Source of the DNA: Mycobacterium sp.
GTDB taxonomy: Bacteria > Actinomycetota > Actinomycetes > Mycobacteriales > Mycobacteriaceae
DNA: 35,518 nucleotides
NCBI GenBank assembly: GCA_025965975.1
Contig: JAOPVX010000143.1
Span: forward strand, 1-35,518
Reading direction: 5' to 3'
The translations under genes and the position numbers were made by a program. The notes below the pieces were generated by a model, which was given only the letters and a program-made list of their open reading frames with translations, searched no databases and was not told the DNA's origin. Below, in pieces: positions 17,031 to 27,406 of the stretch; within the stretch, counting starts at the first letter, position 1, and every line of letters begins with the position of its first letter.

Positions 17031-17660
17031 ATGCTCGGCAATCTCTATGACCGCGCCCTCGACGGTGAGCGCTGCTGGTTGCGTCACGACGACGGCCGCG
17101 TTGACCGACTGCCGGTGCGAAGCTGGCTGGGCGGCCGCAACGCCGACGACCGGTTCGACCACGCCGTGGTCGGGCTGTGTGACGGCCCGACTCTCGACTT
17201 GGGTTGCGGACCTGGGCGTTTGGTGGCCCATCTGGTCCAGCGCGGAGTCCCTGCGCTGGGGGTCGACCAGTCGGCCACCGCGGTGGCACTGGCTCGCCGC
17301 AGCGGCGCCCCTGCCCTGCGCCGCGACGTGTTCGATCCGCTGCCAGGGACTGGCCGGTGGCACACGGTGCTGCTGGCCGATGGGAATGTCGGCCTCGGCG
17401 GTGACCCGCGGCGGATCCTGCGGCGTGCCGGCGAACTGCTGCGCCACGGAGGACGGTGTGTGACCGAGTTCGACTCGGCTATCCACGGAATCCACACGGG
17501 ATGGGTGCGGTTGGAGTCGTCGCGCACGACCGGCCCGTGGTTCCGGTGGGCGTCGGTCGGCATCGACTGCGCGGCGCGGTTGGCCGATGACGTCGGGCTT
17601 GTGGTCGCGGGAGTTCACCCGATCGGCCATCGCGTGGTGGCCAGTCTGGCCGTGACATGA
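17031..17660 (+). CDS. Class I SAM-dependent methyltransferase
   Basis: A 209-residue methyltransferase. Motif I, TLDLGCGPGRLVAHL (residues 54-68), binds S-adenosylmethionine; LGVDQSATAVALARR (76-90) supplies the acidic end of strand 2; VLLADGNVGLGGDP and LLRHGGRCVTEF follow as motifs II and III. The Cys/Trp-rich N-terminus (YDRALDGERCWLRHDDG) may contact substrate. It starts 1 nt after DUF2064 and ends overlapping the molybdoenzyme start (ATGA), so it is part of the operon. I do not recall this gene at the M. tuberculosis locus. Substrate unknown, possibly the product of the two preceding transferases. Confidence 0.83.
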   Translation: MLGNLYDRALDGERCWLRHDDGRVDRLPVRSWLGGRNADDRFDHAVVGLCDGPTLDLGCGPGRLVAHLVQRGVPALGVDQSATAVALARRSGAPALRRDVFDPLPGTGRWHTVLLADGNVGLGGDPRRILRRAGELLRHGGRCVTEFDSAIHGIHTGWVRLESSRTTGPWFRWASVGIDCAARLADDVGLVVAGVHPIGHRVVASLAVT

Positions 17661-18766
17661 GCACCACCAAATTGCGCGGCACGGCCGTCACCGCCCGCGT
17701 CGGCCTCGCACTGGGCGTCGCGGTGGCGGTGTGTTTCGTGACCGGGCTGATCAGTCACTTCATCCAGCACCCGCAGCCGTGGTTCTTCTGGCCCACCCGG
17801 CCGGTCTGGCTGTACCGCGTAACGCAGGGCCTGCACGTCATCTCGGGCATCGCGGCCATTCCACTGATCATCGTCAAGCTATGGTCGGTGTGGCCGAAGC
17901 TGTTCGAGCGCCCGATCATCGGTGGGCCAGTCCGCCAGATCGAGCGGTTGTCGATCCTGGTGTTGGTCGGGTCGATGCTATTTCAGCTGTCGACCGGGTT
18001 GCTGAACATCGCGCAGTGGTACGCGTTCAAGTTCTTCTTCACCACGAGTCACTACGCGATGGCGTACGTCGCGGCGGGCGCGGTGCTTGTGCACATCGGC
18101 GTGAAGCTGCCGATCATCCGCCGCGCTTTGGGCGAGCCGGTCGATGACATTCCGACGGGGCAGCTCGTCGGGCCGACGCGGCGCACGGTTCTGCGCGGAA
18201 CGTGGCTTGCGGTGGCACTTGCCACGGTCGTCACGGCGGGACAGACTGTTCCACTGCTGCGCAAGGTTTCGGTGCTGGCGCCGCGCTCAGGGCAAGGGCC
18301 GCAAGGGGTTCCGGTGAACCGGTCGGCGATCGCCGCCGGTGTGCTGCGCAGCGCGCGGTCACCGGACTACCGGTTGACGGTGACGAACGGGTCGACGACG
18401 CGAGCGTTCACGGTGGCTGAATTGGCGGCGATGCCGCAGGCCACGCACCGGCTGCCGATCGCGTGTGTCGAAGGTTGGAGCGCCGACGCCGAGTGGACGG
18501 GGGTGGTGCTGGCCGACCTCGTGGCCGCCGTCGGCGGCTCACGCGATACCGACGTGCGGATGATCTCGCTGGAACCGCCGGGGCCCTACTCACGGACGGT
18601 GCTGCCGGCCCGCCATGCCCGCGACGCCAAGACGTTGATCGCACTGAAGCTCAACGGCCAGCCGCTTGACCTCGACCACGGGTATCCGTGTCGGCTGATC
18701 GCGCCGACCAGACCCGGTGTGCTGCAGACGAAATGGCTGGCGCGCATTGAGGTGGTGGCGTCGTGA
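17657..18766 (+). CDS. Membrane-anchored molybdopterin-dependent oxidoreductase with cytochrome-b-like N-terminus
   Basis: A 369-residue fusion. Residues 1-165 hold four membrane spans with histidines placed like b-haem ligands: His34, His60, His132 and His146. A fifth span (about 177-198) leads to a sulfite-oxidase-fold molybdopterin domain (about 215-369), in which Cys270 (PIACVEGWS) is the expected Mo ligand and SLEPPGPYSRTVLP and RPGVLQTKWLARIEV are domain hallmarks. The topology puts the molybdenum domain outside the membrane, exchanging electrons through the N-terminal part, possibly with menaquinone. No twin-arginine signal leads the protein, although TRRTVLRG precedes span 5. Substrate is unknown; haem binding is inferred from histidine positions. 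Confidence 0.8.
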   Translation: MSTTKLRGTAVTARVGLALGVAVAVCFVTGLISHFIQHPQPWFFWPTRPVWLYRVTQGLHVISGIAAIPLIIVKLWSVWPKLFERPIIGGPVRQIERLSILVLVGSMLFQLSTGLLNIAQWYAFKFFFTTSHYAMAYVAAGAVLVHIGVKLPIIRRALGEPVDDIPTGQLVGPTRRTVLRGTWLAVALATVVTAGQTVPLLRKVSVLAPRSGQGPQGVPVNRSAIAAGVLRSARSPDYRLTVTNGSTTRAFTVAELAAMPQATHRLPIACVEGWSADAEWTGVVLADLVAAVGGSRDTDVRMISLEPPGPYSRTVLPARHARDAKTLIALKLNGQPLDLDHGYPCRLIAPTRPGVLQTKWLARIEVVAS

Positions 18767-19227
18767 TCGCACGCGTCACGTTGGTCGTGCTCGGTCTGGT
18801 GGTCGGGGTGTACGGAGCGGTGCTGGTGTTGGACAACCCGCCGGTGATCATCATCCGGATCGTGGTGTGGGCACTCGTTGGCATAGTGCTGCACGACCTG
18901 GTGTTCGCGCCGATATGTGTGGCGTTGGGTTTCGCGGGCCGTCGACTGATTCCGGGTAGGTGGTGGCCGCCCATCGCGCTGGCCGCATTGTGCAGTGTCG
19001 TGCTGGTGTTCTTGGCGGTCCCGGTATATGGGAAGCCTGGCATGCGCCCGGACAACATGACGGTGCTGGACCGCAATTACAAGCTGGGGCTGTGGATTTC
19101 GCTCGCGATCGTGTGGGCCTGCGTGCCGCTGTACTACCTGGCGATGCGGCTGCTACCAGTTCGTCAGGATGAAATGGTTGATCAGGAGAGCGCCGACGAC
19201 GTTGAGCGCCAGCCACCAGCGGTGTGA
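18763..19227 (+). CDS. Small multi-pass membrane protein, last gene of the molybdoenzyme operon
   Basis: A 154-residue protein with about four hydrophobic segments (residues 4-22, 27-56, 66-87 and 107-128) and a charged C-terminal tail (PVRQDEMVDQESADDVERQ). GTG 18763 overlaps the molybdoenzyme stop (GTGA). No known domain recognised; it may be a membrane partner of the oxidoreductase. Its last 75 nt are antisense to the conserved C-terminus of the Rv0541c-like protein, so the hydrophilic tail may be unconstrained. Confidence 0.7.
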   Translation: MIARVTLVVLGLVVGVYGAVLVLDNPPVIIIRIVVWALVGIVLHDLVFAPICVALGFAGRRLIPGRWWPPIALAALCSVVLVFLAVPVYGKPGMRPDNMTVLDRNYKLGLWISLAIVWACVPLYYLAMRLLPVRQDEMVDQESADDVERQPPAV

Positions 19228-20508
19228 CCGTGGCGGCAACAATGCCCCTGCCGCAGTGAGCCATACCGCGAACGGCAGCCAGATTCGTTCGGTCTCGGCC
19301 TTGCTCAGCATGGACAGGTCCGCGGACACGATCGCCAGCAGCGCGCCGAGCACCACGAGGTGCAGGCCGGAGCGCCGCCTGATCGCCGCGATGTCGAACG
19401 CCCGGCCGACACCAGCGACGCTGCCAAGCCCGATCGCGCACACCACCGACGCAAGGTTCGCCCATGACCAGTACTGGAACGGCCGGTCGTTGGCGATGCC
19501 CTGCCAGTAGCGTTCCTGCACCAGCGTGTAGCCGTCGAACCACCAGAACCCCGCGGCCGCGAACGCGGCCACGACGGCCGCGGCGGCGAGCACCGCGGGA
19601 ACCACGGCACGCACGGCGGATCGCCAGTCCGCCGCCGCGATCAGCACCGCCACCGCCGGGAGCGCCATCAGCGCGAGGCCGTAGTTCAAGAAGATGCCCC
19701 AGCCGAGTAGGAGCCCAGAACCCGCGCCGGCCACGATCGGCCAACGCACCGTGCGCCGGGCGGCCAGCGCCAACAGCGCGATGCCCCATGCGGCCACGCC
19801 GGCGTAGTAGCCGTCGGCGGAGACGGCGACCCAGATGGCCGTGGGCGCGACCGCGACGAACGGCGCGGCCAGCCGAGCGGTGTTCTCGTTGTTCATGGCA
19901 CGCACCGCAACGACGATGGCGGCCGCGGCGCTGGAGCCGACCAGAAGACACAGCAGCCCCGCCCACGCGCCGCCGCCGAGCCCGATGCGGTCGAGCCAGA
20001 CGAACGTCAGCAGCGCACCGGGAGGATGGCCCGATACGTGGGTAATCCACGAATTCGGTTGGAAATCAGGGATTCTGCTGGCGAACGTGCGCACCGCTTC
20101 GGGAATGTCGGTGACGGTCGGCACCTGCCGCAGGTACTCGTGCTCGGCGACCAGCCGGTGCGCGAAGCCGCGCTGCCAGCCGTCGATCATTGCGAGCGAG
20201 AACGCCCAGGCGCAGGCCGTCGCCCAGGTGACCCACGGCAGGGCGCGCCACAGCAGCCGTTGGGCGACCGCCTGCCCCCCCAACACGGCAGCAACGCCGA
20301 TGACGATGGCCGGGACGGTGCCCCAGCCGACGTGGGCGTTCCACCACCCGAAGATGGGCGCCGTGTCGGCGAAGCTGTGGAGCCGTGCAGGTGAGGCGTT
20401 GATCAGCGGGGTGACGATACCGAGGTGCAGATGCGGCACGACGAACGCCGCGACCACCAGAAACACGCCGACGGTGACCGCAACCGCCTCCCTGCGCCCG
20501 ATCCGCAC
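19153..20508 (-). CDS. Rv0541c-like integral membrane protein
   Basis: A 451-residue polytopic membrane protein with about ten hydrophobic spans. From GTG 20508 its length is close to that of M. tuberculosis Rv0541c (449 aa as I recall), whose position in the locus it shares. Recognisable conserved stretches are WITHVSGHPPGALLTFVWLDR, GWGIFLNYGLALMALP and DGYTLVQERYWQGIANDRP. The large loops and HPPG motif recall GT-C membrane glycosyltransferases, but I cannot assign a catalytic acid, so this is only a suggestion. Its neighbour GT2 could supply a lipid-linked sugar. The 3' end overlaps the gene at 18763 by 75 nt, tail to tail. Confidence 0.8.
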   Translation of the reverse strand: MRIGRREAVAVTVGVFLVVAAFVVPHLHLGIVTPLINASPARLHSFADTAPIFGWWNAHVGWGTVPAIVIGVAAVLGGQAVAQRLLWRALPWVTWATACAWAFSLAMIDGWQRGFAHRLVAEHEYLRQVPTVTDIPEAVRTFASRIPDFQPNSWITHVSGHPPGALLTFVWLDRIGLGGGAWAGLLCLLVGSSAAAAIVVAVRAMNNENTARLAAPFVAVAPTAIWVAVSADGYYAGVAAWGIALLALAARRTVRWPIVAGAGSGLLLGWGIFLNYGLALMALPAVAVLIAAADWRSAVRAVVPAVLAAAAVVAAFAAAGFWWFDGYTLVQERYWQGIANDRPFQYWSWANLASVVCAIGLGSVAGVGRAFDIAAIRRRSGLHLVVLGALLAIVSADLSMLSKAETERIWLPFAVWLTAAGALLPPRSHRWWLALNVVGALLINHFILTNW

Positions 20509-20607
20509 GACCGCCAGCCTATTAGTTGCCCTTTGCCGCGGGCTGGGCCAGCTCGGCAGGGGATGGTGATCCGTACCGTTCGTTCCATAACGGCGTAACC
20601 TGGACAC

Positions 20608-21204
20608 ATGCCCCGTCCCCGCATGTTCGATGAAACCGACGTAATTGCCGCAGCGCGCGACGAGTTCTGGACGCGCGGGTACGCCGCGACCTCGGTCGAC
20701 GACCTGACGAACGTCACCGGCCTTGGCAAGGGCAGCCTGTACGGGGCGTTCGGCGACAAGCACGGACTCTTTCTGCGTGCGCTCGACGACTACATCGGCA
20801 CCGCGCTGAATGGTGTTCGCGCCGAGCTCCGCGATCCCGCGTACAGCGCCTATGACCGGCTGACCCGCCACATCCGCGCGCAGGCCAAGGCCGTCGCCGC
20901 CGACACCAGCAGGCGTGGCTGCATGATGGCCAAGAGCGCGGCTGAACTGGGCGCCGTCGATGATGACGTCGAACGGACCATCGAGCGCGCGTACACGGTC
21001 TGGCGTTCCGAACTCGCCGACTGCATCAAGGAAGCGCAGCGCGACGGCACGATCGACGCCAAACAGAACCCGCAGGCGCTTGCCACCGCATTGTTGGCGT
21101 TCATGCGCGGGCAGGAAGCGCTGCACAACGGTGGCGTCAGGCCCGCACAGATCAAGGCCGCGGCGGACGAGATGATCACCCTGATCCCCAGCGGCTCGGA
21201 ATAG
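20608..21204 (+). CDS. TetR/AcrR-family repressor
   Basis: A 198-residue TetR regulator. The N-terminal HTH (residues 6-52: MFDETDVIAAARDEFWTRGY..TSVDDLTNVTGLGKGSLYGAFGDK) is followed by an all-helical ligand domain containing RRGCMMAKSAAELG, typical of the YcnC/AcrR-like subgroup. A TAACCT box at 20596-20601 stands 6 nt before the ATG and no ribosome-binding site is visible, suggesting a leaderless mRNA. The SDR gene 63 bp downstream has a palindrome in front of it that probably binds this repressor; TetR-SDR pairs of this kind are common. Confidence 0.9.
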   Translation: MPRPRMFDETDVIAAARDEFWTRGYAATSVDDLTNVTGLGKGSLYGAFGDKHGLFLRALDDYIGTALNGVRAELRDPAYSAYDRLTRHIRAQAKAVAADTSRRGCMMAKSAAELGAVDDDVERTIERAYTVWRSELADCIKEAQRDGTIDAKQNPQALATALLAFMRGQEALHNGGVRPAQIKAAADEMITLIPSGSE

Positions 21205-21230
21205 AAGCGCCGGCGCATGCGTCGTAGTTA

Positions 21231-21246
21231 TTGACTGAACAGTCCA
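21231..21246. promoter_or_regulatory. TetR operator-like palindrome upstream of the SDR gene
   Basis: TTGACTG-AA-CAGTCCA contains the inverted repeat GACTG (21233-21237) / CAGTC (21240-21244). GACTGnnCAGTC is a recurrent operator core for this branch of TetR repressors. It lies between the TetR stop and the SDR start and overlaps the TTGACT hexamer that could be a -35 box, so binding would block SDR transcription. Confidence 0.6.
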
Positions 21247-21267
21247 GAACTATCGAAAGGCATGATC

Positions 21268-22029
21268 ATGGCGCTTCTCAAGGGCAAGACAGCGGTCATC
21301 ACCGGAGGCACGACCGGCATCGGGCTGGCCACCGCCAAGCGGTTCGTCCAGGAGGGCGCGTATGTCTTCATCAGCGGACGGCGCCAGACCGAACTGGATG
21401 CCGCGGTTGAGGAGCTCGGTGACAACGTCACCGGTGTGCGAGGTGACGTGAGCAAGGCCGAGGATCTCGACCGGCTGTACGCCGCTGTCGCAGACAGCGG
21501 CCGCCGTCTCGACGTGGTGTTCGCCAACGCGGCGATAATCGACGTTGCCATGATCGGTGACATCACCGAAGAGCACCTGGACTATCAGCTGGATGTCGAC
21601 TTCAAGGGCGTCGTCTTCACCGTCCAGAAGGCGCTGCCGCTGCTCAACGACGGCGGCTCGATCATCCTGAACTCGTCGAACACCAACGCCAAGGGCAGCG
21701 AAGGAATCGGCGTGTACGCGGCGATCAAGGCGGCACTGCGGTCTTTTGCGCGCACCTGGGCAAGTGAGTTGCGGGACCGCAAGATTCGCGTCAACGTGGT
21801 CAGCCCCGGCGCCACCGACACCCCTGGCATCAACACCCTGGCCGGCATGCTGAATCCCGGGCCCAACGCGGCGGAGGAGTTCGAGAACTACCAGCGCAGC
21901 ACCGTCCCGCTGGCCCGCTACGGCACACCCGAAGAGGTCGCCAACGCGGTGCTGTTCCTGGCCTCGGATCTGAGCAGCTTCACCACCGGCGCGGACATCC
22001 CCGTCGACGGCGGCATCAACCAGATCTGA
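21268..22029 (+). CDS. Short-chain dehydrogenase/reductase (SDR)
   Basis: A 253-residue classical SDR. NAD(P) binding is by TGGTTGIG (residues 12-19), with FANAAI at 85-90. The active site is Ser137, Tyr150 and Lys154 (NSSNTNAKGSEGIGVYAAIK), and the C-terminus (FTTGADIPVDGGINQI) is typical. I choose ATG 21268 because GAAAGG (21255-21260) is 7 nt upstream; ATG 21262 would be too close. It is probably controlled by the upstream TetR protein through the palindrome at 21231. Substrate is unknown; xenobiotic carbonyl reduction is typical of TetR-linked SDRs. Confidence 0.9.
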   Translation: MALLKGKTAVITGGTTGIGLATAKRFVQEGAYVFISGRRQTELDAAVEELGDNVTGVRGDVSKAEDLDRLYAAVADSGRRLDVVFANAAIIDVAMIGDITEEHLDYQLDVDFKGVVFTVQKALPLLNDGGSIILNSSNTNAKGSEGIGVYAAIKAALRSFARTWASELRDRKIRVNVVSPGATDTPGINTLAGMLNPGPNAAEEFENYQRSTVPLARYGTPEEVANAVLFLASDLSSFTTGADIPVDGGINQI

Positions 22030-22038
22030 CGGCGGAAG

Positions 22039-22653
22039 TTAGTAGAGGACCTTTCGCATGTTCTCCTCGTCGTAGTACTTCTCGAGTTCGGCGAGGCTGA
22101 TGTCCGCCTTGATGGCCTGTGCGATATGCGCAACGCTGGGCACGGCGGTCGGGTTCCAGGTCTCCGGCTTCCAGGCGTCCGAACGCAGAAACGCCTTGGC
22201 GCAGTGGAAGAACACCTCTTCGACGTCGATCTGTAGCGCGAGGATGGGCCGCTTGTCGTTGATCGTCATCGCCTCGAAGTAATCGGCGTCGGCGAGGATT
22301 CGCGCGGTTCCGTTGATCCGCAATGTGTCCCCGCGCCCAGGAATGAGAAACAACGTGCCGACATGCGGCCGCTCCAACACATTGAGGTAGCCGTCCACTC
22401 GTTTGTTGCCCGGCCGCTCGGGGATGGCGATCGTGGTGTCGTCGATGACGTGGACGAAGCCGGGCGGGTCGCCCTTTGGTGACACGTCGACGCGGCCCTG
22501 CGCGTCGGTGGTCGCGACGAAACCCAGCGGCGAGTGCGCCAACCAGTCCTGGTGTACCGCGGACAGGCGCTTCCCGACCTTGTTGGCAACGTAATTGTTC
22601 GGATGCCCGACGATCGCGCGGAGCTCGTCGACGGTGCTGACTTCGCGGCGCAT
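22039..22653 (-). CDS. FMN-dependent PPOX-type flavoprotein (MSMEG_1061/DR_2398-like)
   Basis: A 204-residue split-barrel protein of the pyridoxamine 5'-phosphate oxidase-like superfamily, in the subgroup named after MSMEG_1061/DR_2398. Landmarks are FVATTDAQGRVDVSPKGDPPGFVHV (about residues 45-69), IPERPGNKRVDGYLN and HVGTLFLIPGRGDTLRINGTA, which form the FMN phosphate pocket. The C-terminus (ISLAELEKYYDEENMRKVLY) is characteristic of the subgroup. The ATG at 22653 is the only good start. It ends 9 nt from the convergent SDR. Reaction unknown; it is not a true pyridoxamine oxidase. Confidence 0.83.
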   Translation of the reverse strand: MRREVSTVDELRAIVGHPNNYVANKVGKRLSAVHQDWLAHSPLGFVATTDAQGRVDVSPKGDPPGFVHVIDDTTIAIPERPGNKRVDGYLNVLERPHVGTLFLIPGRGDTLRINGTARILADADYFEAMTINDKRPILALQIDVEEVFFHCAKAFLRSDAWKPETWNPTAVPSVAHIAQAIKADISLAELEKYYDEENMRKVLY

Positions 22654-22735
22654 ACCTCCATCATCCTCGCGTGCCGTTGCCTGCCGGTGGTCGGGCGTTC
22701 ATTTTGCCGACGTCGACCGCTGTCACACTCCGCCA

Positions 22736-25237
<2,502 letters not shown>

Positions 25238-25243
25238 CGCCGT

Positions 25244-25756
25244 CTACAGCGGTGCGCAGGTTGGCGTCAATCCGGAGAAGTGCACCGCAGGCATGCCGTC
25301 CACGGTGACGAAATCGGTGCCAGGTGACCAGGTGGTGCCCGGTTGAATCCAGGGGGGAACGCCCTTGGGATACGCGATCGTCATGTCGGAGTAGAAGGCG
25401 ACACGCGGCGGGCACGCGAGACTCGTTGGCGTTGAAGGGTTCCACGCGTGCACGACGATGGGGTTGGACAGCCGGGTGCCTTCGGCGCAGTTTGGCTCGC
25501 ACTCGACGGCGCTGTCCGTGCCAGTTCCGTGCGCACCGTCGGGGCCCCATGACGTCCATGTCATGCCTTGCATCACGCCGGTGTTGTCGCAGTTGTAGGC
25601 GAACGTGTCAGGCCGTTGCAGCGGAGGCTGACTCGGGTCGTAGCACTTGCCAATAGTGAAAACGGCGTCGCCCGGCTCGGCGGGGTCCGCCGATGCGACG
25701 GCAGGCCCGCCGAACAGGGCAACTGTGCAGGCGGCCAGAACGAGTGCGCGGATCAC
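25244..25756 (-). CDS. Secreted protein of unknown function
   Basis: A 170-residue protein with a signal peptide (MIRALVLAACTVALFGGPAVASA, cleavage likely at ASA-DP near residue 24). The mature part has six cysteines and many Pro/Trp/Gly residues (KCYDPSQPP, YNCDNTG, ECEPNC, LACPP, PTCAPL), suggesting a disulfide-bonded small exported domain. GTG 25756 is the start. No domain recognised. The composition is typical of mycobacterial exported hypothetical proteins. Confidence 0.78.
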   Translation of the reverse strand: MIRALVLAACTVALFGGPAVASADPAEPGDAVFTIGKCYDPSQPPLQRPDTFAYNCDNTGVMQGMTWTSWGPDGAHGTGTDSAVECEPNCAEGTRLSNPIVVHAWNPSTPTSLACPPRVAFYSDMTIAYPKGVPPWIQPGTTWSPGTDFVTVDGMPAVHFSGLTPTCAPL

Positions 25757-25846
25757 GCCCGGATGCTAGCAACTGCACCCGCTGACCGCTGGTGACTCAG
25801 TCGTCCCTGCGTTCGGATGGTGGGGATTGCCCGGTGAAGGCGCTGC

Positions 25847-26929
25847 TCAGCCGCTGAACCGCGCGGACAGCTCGCGCCTGTTCACCTTCCCGATGCCGCG
25901 ACGGGGCAGCTCGTCGACGAGATGGACCTCGCGCGGGGCGGCCGTCGCAGGCAACGTCGAAGCGACGTGCGCCCGCAGTTCGGCCAAGGTGGGTGCCGCG
26001 CACCCGGGGGCCACCACGATCGCGGCGGCGACTCGCTGTCCCAGTCGCTCGTCGGTCACGCCGAACACCGCGCCGTCGGCCACGGCGGGGTGGGTCGCCA
26101 ACGCCGCCTCCACCAACTGTGGCAACACCGTCAAGCCGCCGGTGCTGATCGCATCGTCGGCCCGACCCAGAACGCGTAGCACACCTGAATCATCAATGGT
26201 GCCAATGTCGTCGGTGCGAAACCAGCCCGGGTCCGTGAATGGATCAGGATGCACCGGATTGCGGTAACCTGTCGCCAGGGTGGCGCCGCCGAGCACCACC
26301 CGGCCGTCGTCGATGCGCGCCAGGACCCCGTCGAGCGGAACACCGTCGTACACACAACCACCAGCCGTCTCGCTCATCCCGTACGTCCGAACGACCGAAA
26401 TCCCTGCCGCGGTGGCTCTTTCGGCGACCCCCTTCGGCATGGGCCCGCCGCCGATCAGCACCGCGTCCAGTGATGCCAGCGCCCTCGCGGCTGCACGATC
26501 CCGCAGTGCCGTGTCCAGTTGCGCCGCCACCAGCGACGCATACCGGCGGCCTGTGCCCAATGACGCTACAGCGGAGGCCAATTCGGCCCCGCCGAAACCC
26601 GCCGACACCGCGACCGGCGCAGTATCCGCGACGATGCTACGCGCCAGAACCTGCAGCCCGGCCACGTGATAGGCGGGCAGCGCCAGCAGCCACCGGCCTG
26701 GACCCCCCAGCCGGCGGTGCGTCGCATCGGCGCTGGCGGTCAGCGCCGAAGCAGTGAGCATCGCGCCTTTGGGCGCACCCGTCGTTCCTGACGTCGACAC
26801 CACCACGGCAACGTCGTCATCGATCGGCTCGCCGGCGCGCAACGATGTTGTCAGCAGCGAGGTTTGGCGAGCGTCGTCGGCCGGTACCGGAAGCACAGCT
26901 CCGCGCCCGGCAAGCACGTCCGCCAACAA
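25847..26929 (-). CDS. menE: o-Succinylbenzoate-CoA ligase (MenE)
   Basis: MenE activates o-succinylbenzoate with ATP and CoA, the step before MenB in menaquinone synthesis. The short mycobacterial form is clear: AMP loop [17 protein letters not shown] (residues 42-58), VRTYGMSETAGGCVYDGVPLDGV, WFRTDDIG, GRADDAISTGG and the C-terminal catalytic Lys in RRGIGKVNRREL. The start is uncertain: TTG 26929 is used here, GTG 26917 matches the M. tuberculosis start as I recall it, and coding-like sequence (RPVAVPSGTSALSLLPLL) continues upstream to an ATA overlapping the preceding stop (ATAG). It lies immediately downstream of the DUF3349 gene, so the two are probably co-transcribed. Confidence 0.92.
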   Translation of the reverse strand: MLADVLAGRGAVLPVPADDARQTSLLTTSLRAGEPIDDDVAVVVSTSGTTGAPKGAMLTASALTASADATHRRLGGPGRWLLALPAYHVAGLQVLARSIVADTAPVAVSAGFGGAELASAVASLGTGRRYASLVAAQLDTALRDRAAARALASLDAVLIGGGPMPKGVAERATAAGISVVRTYGMSETAGGCVYDGVPLDGVLARIDDGRVVLGGATLATGYRNPVHPDPFTDPGWFRTDDIGTIDDSGVLRVLGRADDAISTGGLTVLPQLVEAALATHPAVADGAVFGVTDERLGQRVAAAIVVAPGCAAPTLAELRAHVASTLPATAAPREVHLVDELPRRGIGKVNRRELSARFSG

Positions 26930-26985
26930 CGGCAGCAGCGACAGCGCTGACGTGCCCGAAGGGACAGCGACGGGGCGCAGGACGG

Positions 26986-27288
26986 CTATTCGGTCTCCTC
27001 GGGGTCGCGCGCGTCGTCGAGTGGCCAGCCCTTGGCGGCCAACCGCTCTCGCACTCTTTCGATGTCGTCGGGGGTCGGCAGCTCGTTGGTCATCTCGGTG
27101 ATGAGCACCCCGATGTCGACCTCATCGAACTCACCGCGGTTCATCAACTCCGTTGCGACGGCCTTGACCTCGTCGTCGCTGAGCCGCCTTCGCAGCAGCG
27201 CCAGGAGCGGCACGCGGTCAGGGCCTGGGACACCTTCCGGGTAGCCGGCCGTGATCCACGCGACGATCTTGGCCAGAAAATTGGTCAC
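26986..27288 (-). CDS. DUF3349-family small protein (Rv0543c-like)
   Basis: A 100-residue acidic helical protein. From GTG 27288 it begins MTNFLAKIVAWITAGYPEGVP like M. tuberculosis Rv0543c as I recall it; an upstream in-frame start at 27342 would add 18 atypical residues. The core LLALLRRRLSDDEVKAVATELM and the C-terminus RVRERLAAKGWPLDDA define the family, whose biochemical role is unknown. A second member lies at 29075-29380 behind pitA. It directly precedes menE. Confidence 0.85.
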   Translation of the reverse strand: MTNFLAKIVAWITAGYPEGVPGPDRVPLLALLRRRLSDDEVKAVATELMNRGEFDEVDIGVLITEMTNELPTPDDIERVRERLAAKGWPLDDARDPEETE

Positions 27289-27388
27289 AGCGCGATCGTA
27301 GTTGGGCGCGTCCGGCCACCCGCCGCGATCGAGAACGGTCACGGGTGGTGCTGACCGACGGTGCGGACCAACGGTTACGGGCCGTCGG

Positions 27389-27406
27389 GTGAACAGTGCA
27401 TGAACA
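27389..27406. promoter_or_regulatory. PHO-box-like direct repeat upstream of pitA
   Basis: GTGAACA (27389-27395) and ATGAACA (27400-27406) are direct repeats with an 11-bp period. On the minus strand the site reads GTTCATGCACTGTTCACCC, which fits the tandem GTTCAnnnnnn layout of actinobacterial PHO boxes bound by PhoP/RegX3. It lies about 95 bp upstream of pitA and about 40 bp upstream of a possible -10 box TAGGGT (27448-27453). This suggests phosphate-starvation control of the transporter unit. Confidence 0.6.
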
